Shown here one piece after another: positions 6,576 to 9,075 of a stretch of 9,075 bases of DNA; positions within the stretch are counted from its first letter, which is position 1; every line of letters begins with the position of its first letter. The notes beneath the pieces are model-generated. The model was not told the origin of the DNA, ran no database searches, and was given only the letters and a program-made list of their open reading frames with translations. The translations under genes and the position numbers were made by a program. The DNA is from Pseudomonadota bacterium (GTDB taxonomy: Bacteria > Pseudomonadota > Alphaproteobacteria > Rhizobiales > Hyphomicrobiaceae): the NCBI GenBank assembly GCA_023390485.1, contig JAEWCT010000101.1:1-9075 (forward strand), in the 5' to 3' direction.

Positions 6576-6603
6576 GTTGCACCCCCGAAACAGGCCCCTA
6601 TAT
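6576..6603 (+). promoter_or_regulatory. Candidate RpoH (sigma-32) heat-shock promoter for dnaK
   Basis: GTTG at 6576-6579 (one mismatch to the CTTG core) is followed, after exactly 17 bases, by CCTATAT at 6597-6603, a full match to the alphaproteobacterial RpoH -10 consensus CYTATNT. Transcription would start near 6610, giving a leader of about 110 bases. The consensus is recalled from Agrobacterium and Caulobacter heat-shock genes. Its place directly before dnaK supports a dnaK-dnaJ heat-shock transcript separate from grpE. Confidence 0.7.
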
Positions 6604-6633
6604 AACCCTCGGTTACACTATTGAAATCCTGGG

Positions 6634-6695
6634 GACCGGTGCCTCTAACCTCTCGTTGGGGCGCACGTCGGATGCCAAACAGGGTCCACCCGGTC
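6634..6695 (+). repeat. Possible long-range stem in the dnaK leader
   Basis: GACCGGTG at 6634-6641 can pair with CACC-GGTC at 6687-6695 if one C (6691) bulges out. The stem would lie wholly in the predicted dnaK 5' leader and end about 10 bases before the ribosome-binding region. It might shape translation, but a single 8-bp pairing in GC-rich DNA is weak evidence. Confidence 0.25.
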
Positions 6696-6722
6696 TGCCG
6701 CAACTGAGAAGGATTGACACGA

Positions 6723-8651
<1,929 letters not shown>

Positions 8652-8665
8652 GAATTGAGCCCAAA

Positions 8666-8724
8666 TCGCCCTCGGACCATCTGGCCGCCCCAGAAAATGG
8701 AGCGCCGGGCTGGCCTGAGGGCGA
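8666..8724. repeat. Stem-loop between dnaK and dnaJ
   Basis: TCGCCCTC at 8666-8673 is the exact reverse complement of GAGGGCGA at 8717-8724, extendable inward by a G-T and a G-C pair. The intervening bases can form a second stem, GGCC at 8683-8686 with GGCC at 8712-8715, which shares base 8715 with the extended outer stem. No T-run follows on the plus strand, so it is more likely an attenuating or RNA-stabilising hairpin that protects dnaK mRNA than a full terminator. The 157-base dnaK-dnaJ gap holds no gene and no clear dnaJ promoter. Confidence 0.55.
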
Positions 8725-8808
8725 AAAATTGAGATAAAACGCTCGTCATCGTTGCGACCATTCGCCGACCAGCAACCATTCACCCAACGGGTCATAGAAC
8801 AGCGCATC

Positions 8809-9075
8809 ATGGCTAAGCGCGATTATTATGAGATCCTCGGCGTCAAGCGGAGCGCCACCGATATTGAGATTAAATCCTCCTATCGAACCCTCGCCAAGGA
8901 ATGCCATCCCGACCGCAATGCGGGAGACAAAGAGGCGGAGCGGCGATTCAAGGAGGTTAACGAGGCCTACGAGGCGCTGAAGGATCCGCAGAAGCGCGCC
9001 GCTTACGATCAGTTCGGCCACGCCGCGTTCGAAGGCGGCATGGGCGGCCGCGGCGGCCCGGGCTTTGGCCCCGAC
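8809..9075 (+). CDS. dnaJ: DnaJ (Hsp40) co-chaperone, N-terminal part, cut by window edge
   Basis: My translation from ATG 8809 gives 89 residues to the right edge, so the protein is partial. DnaJ delivers client proteins to DnaK and stimulates its ATPase. The J domain is complete: [12 protein letters not shown] at the start, helix II at about 18-31, the essential HPD motif at 33-35 (CHPDRN), helix III ending [10 protein letters not shown], and [15 protein letters not shown] glycine-rich region begins at about residue 76 (GGMGGRGG), as in type I DnaJ proteins; the zinc-finger and C-terminal domains lie beyond the window. There is no clear Shine-Dalgarno sequence before the ATG, which may keep DnaJ below DnaK in amount. 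It follows dnaK by 157 bases on the same strand. Confidence 0.96.
   Translation, partial: MAKRDYYEILGVKRSATDIEIKSSYRTLAKECHPDRNAGDKEAERRFKEVNEAYEALKDPQKRAAYDQFGHAAFEGGMGGRGGPGFGPD

Overview
This 9,075-base window looks like chromosomal core DNA from an alphaproteobacterium, most likely Hyphomicrobiales (Rhizobiales). The coding sequence is GC-rich. rph is divergent from hrcA-grpE, with rdgB and hemW downstream of rph, which is a familiar alphaproteobacterial neighbourhood. The promoters that can be read are of the alphaproteobacterial sigma-70 and RpoH type. There is no tRNA, rRNA, CRISPR array, transposase or prophage gene.

Left half (1-4353, minus strand). Six genes are read leftward from the divergent promoter region at about 4354-4510: rph (RNase PH), a DUF1772-type membrane protein, a VOC/glyoxalase-fold protein, rdgB (dITP/XTP pyrophosphatase), hemW (heme chaperone, radical SAM) and a YqaA/DedA-type membrane protein that runs off the left edge. 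From the DUF1772 gene onward the genes overlap or nearly touch (16-nt overlap, 1-nt overlap, 8-nt overlap, 9-nt gap), so they are probably translated from one transcript. The only real gap is behind rph. It holds a 10-bp perfect inverted repeat and a candidate internal promoter.

Right half (4511-9075, plus strand). This is a complete Hsp70 system in the order hrcA, grpE, dnaK, dnaJ (dnaJ is cut by the right edge). A sigma-70-like promoter precedes hrcA. Candidate RpoH (sigma-32) promoters precede grpE and, more convincingly, dnaK. GrpE is the nucleotide-exchange factor, DnaJ the J-domain activator and DnaK the Hsp70 ATPase. HrcA is the CIRCE-binding repressor, yet no CIRCE element is visible here, so its target is probably elsewhere (typically groESL).

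Most of the window is conserved housekeeping DNA, and I see no new multi-gene system. The points most worth a second look are: (1) RdgB carries an extra C-terminal domain of about 75 residues that resembles small stand-alone DUF7660-type proteins; (2) DnaK has proline at the second threonine of its near-invariant GTTNS phosphate loop; (3) the 354-bp grpE-dnaK gap contains a low-GC stretch with three successive tight hairpins; (4) HemW has an insertion of about 38 residues; (5) an operator-like palindrome lies at the front of the DUF1772 gene.
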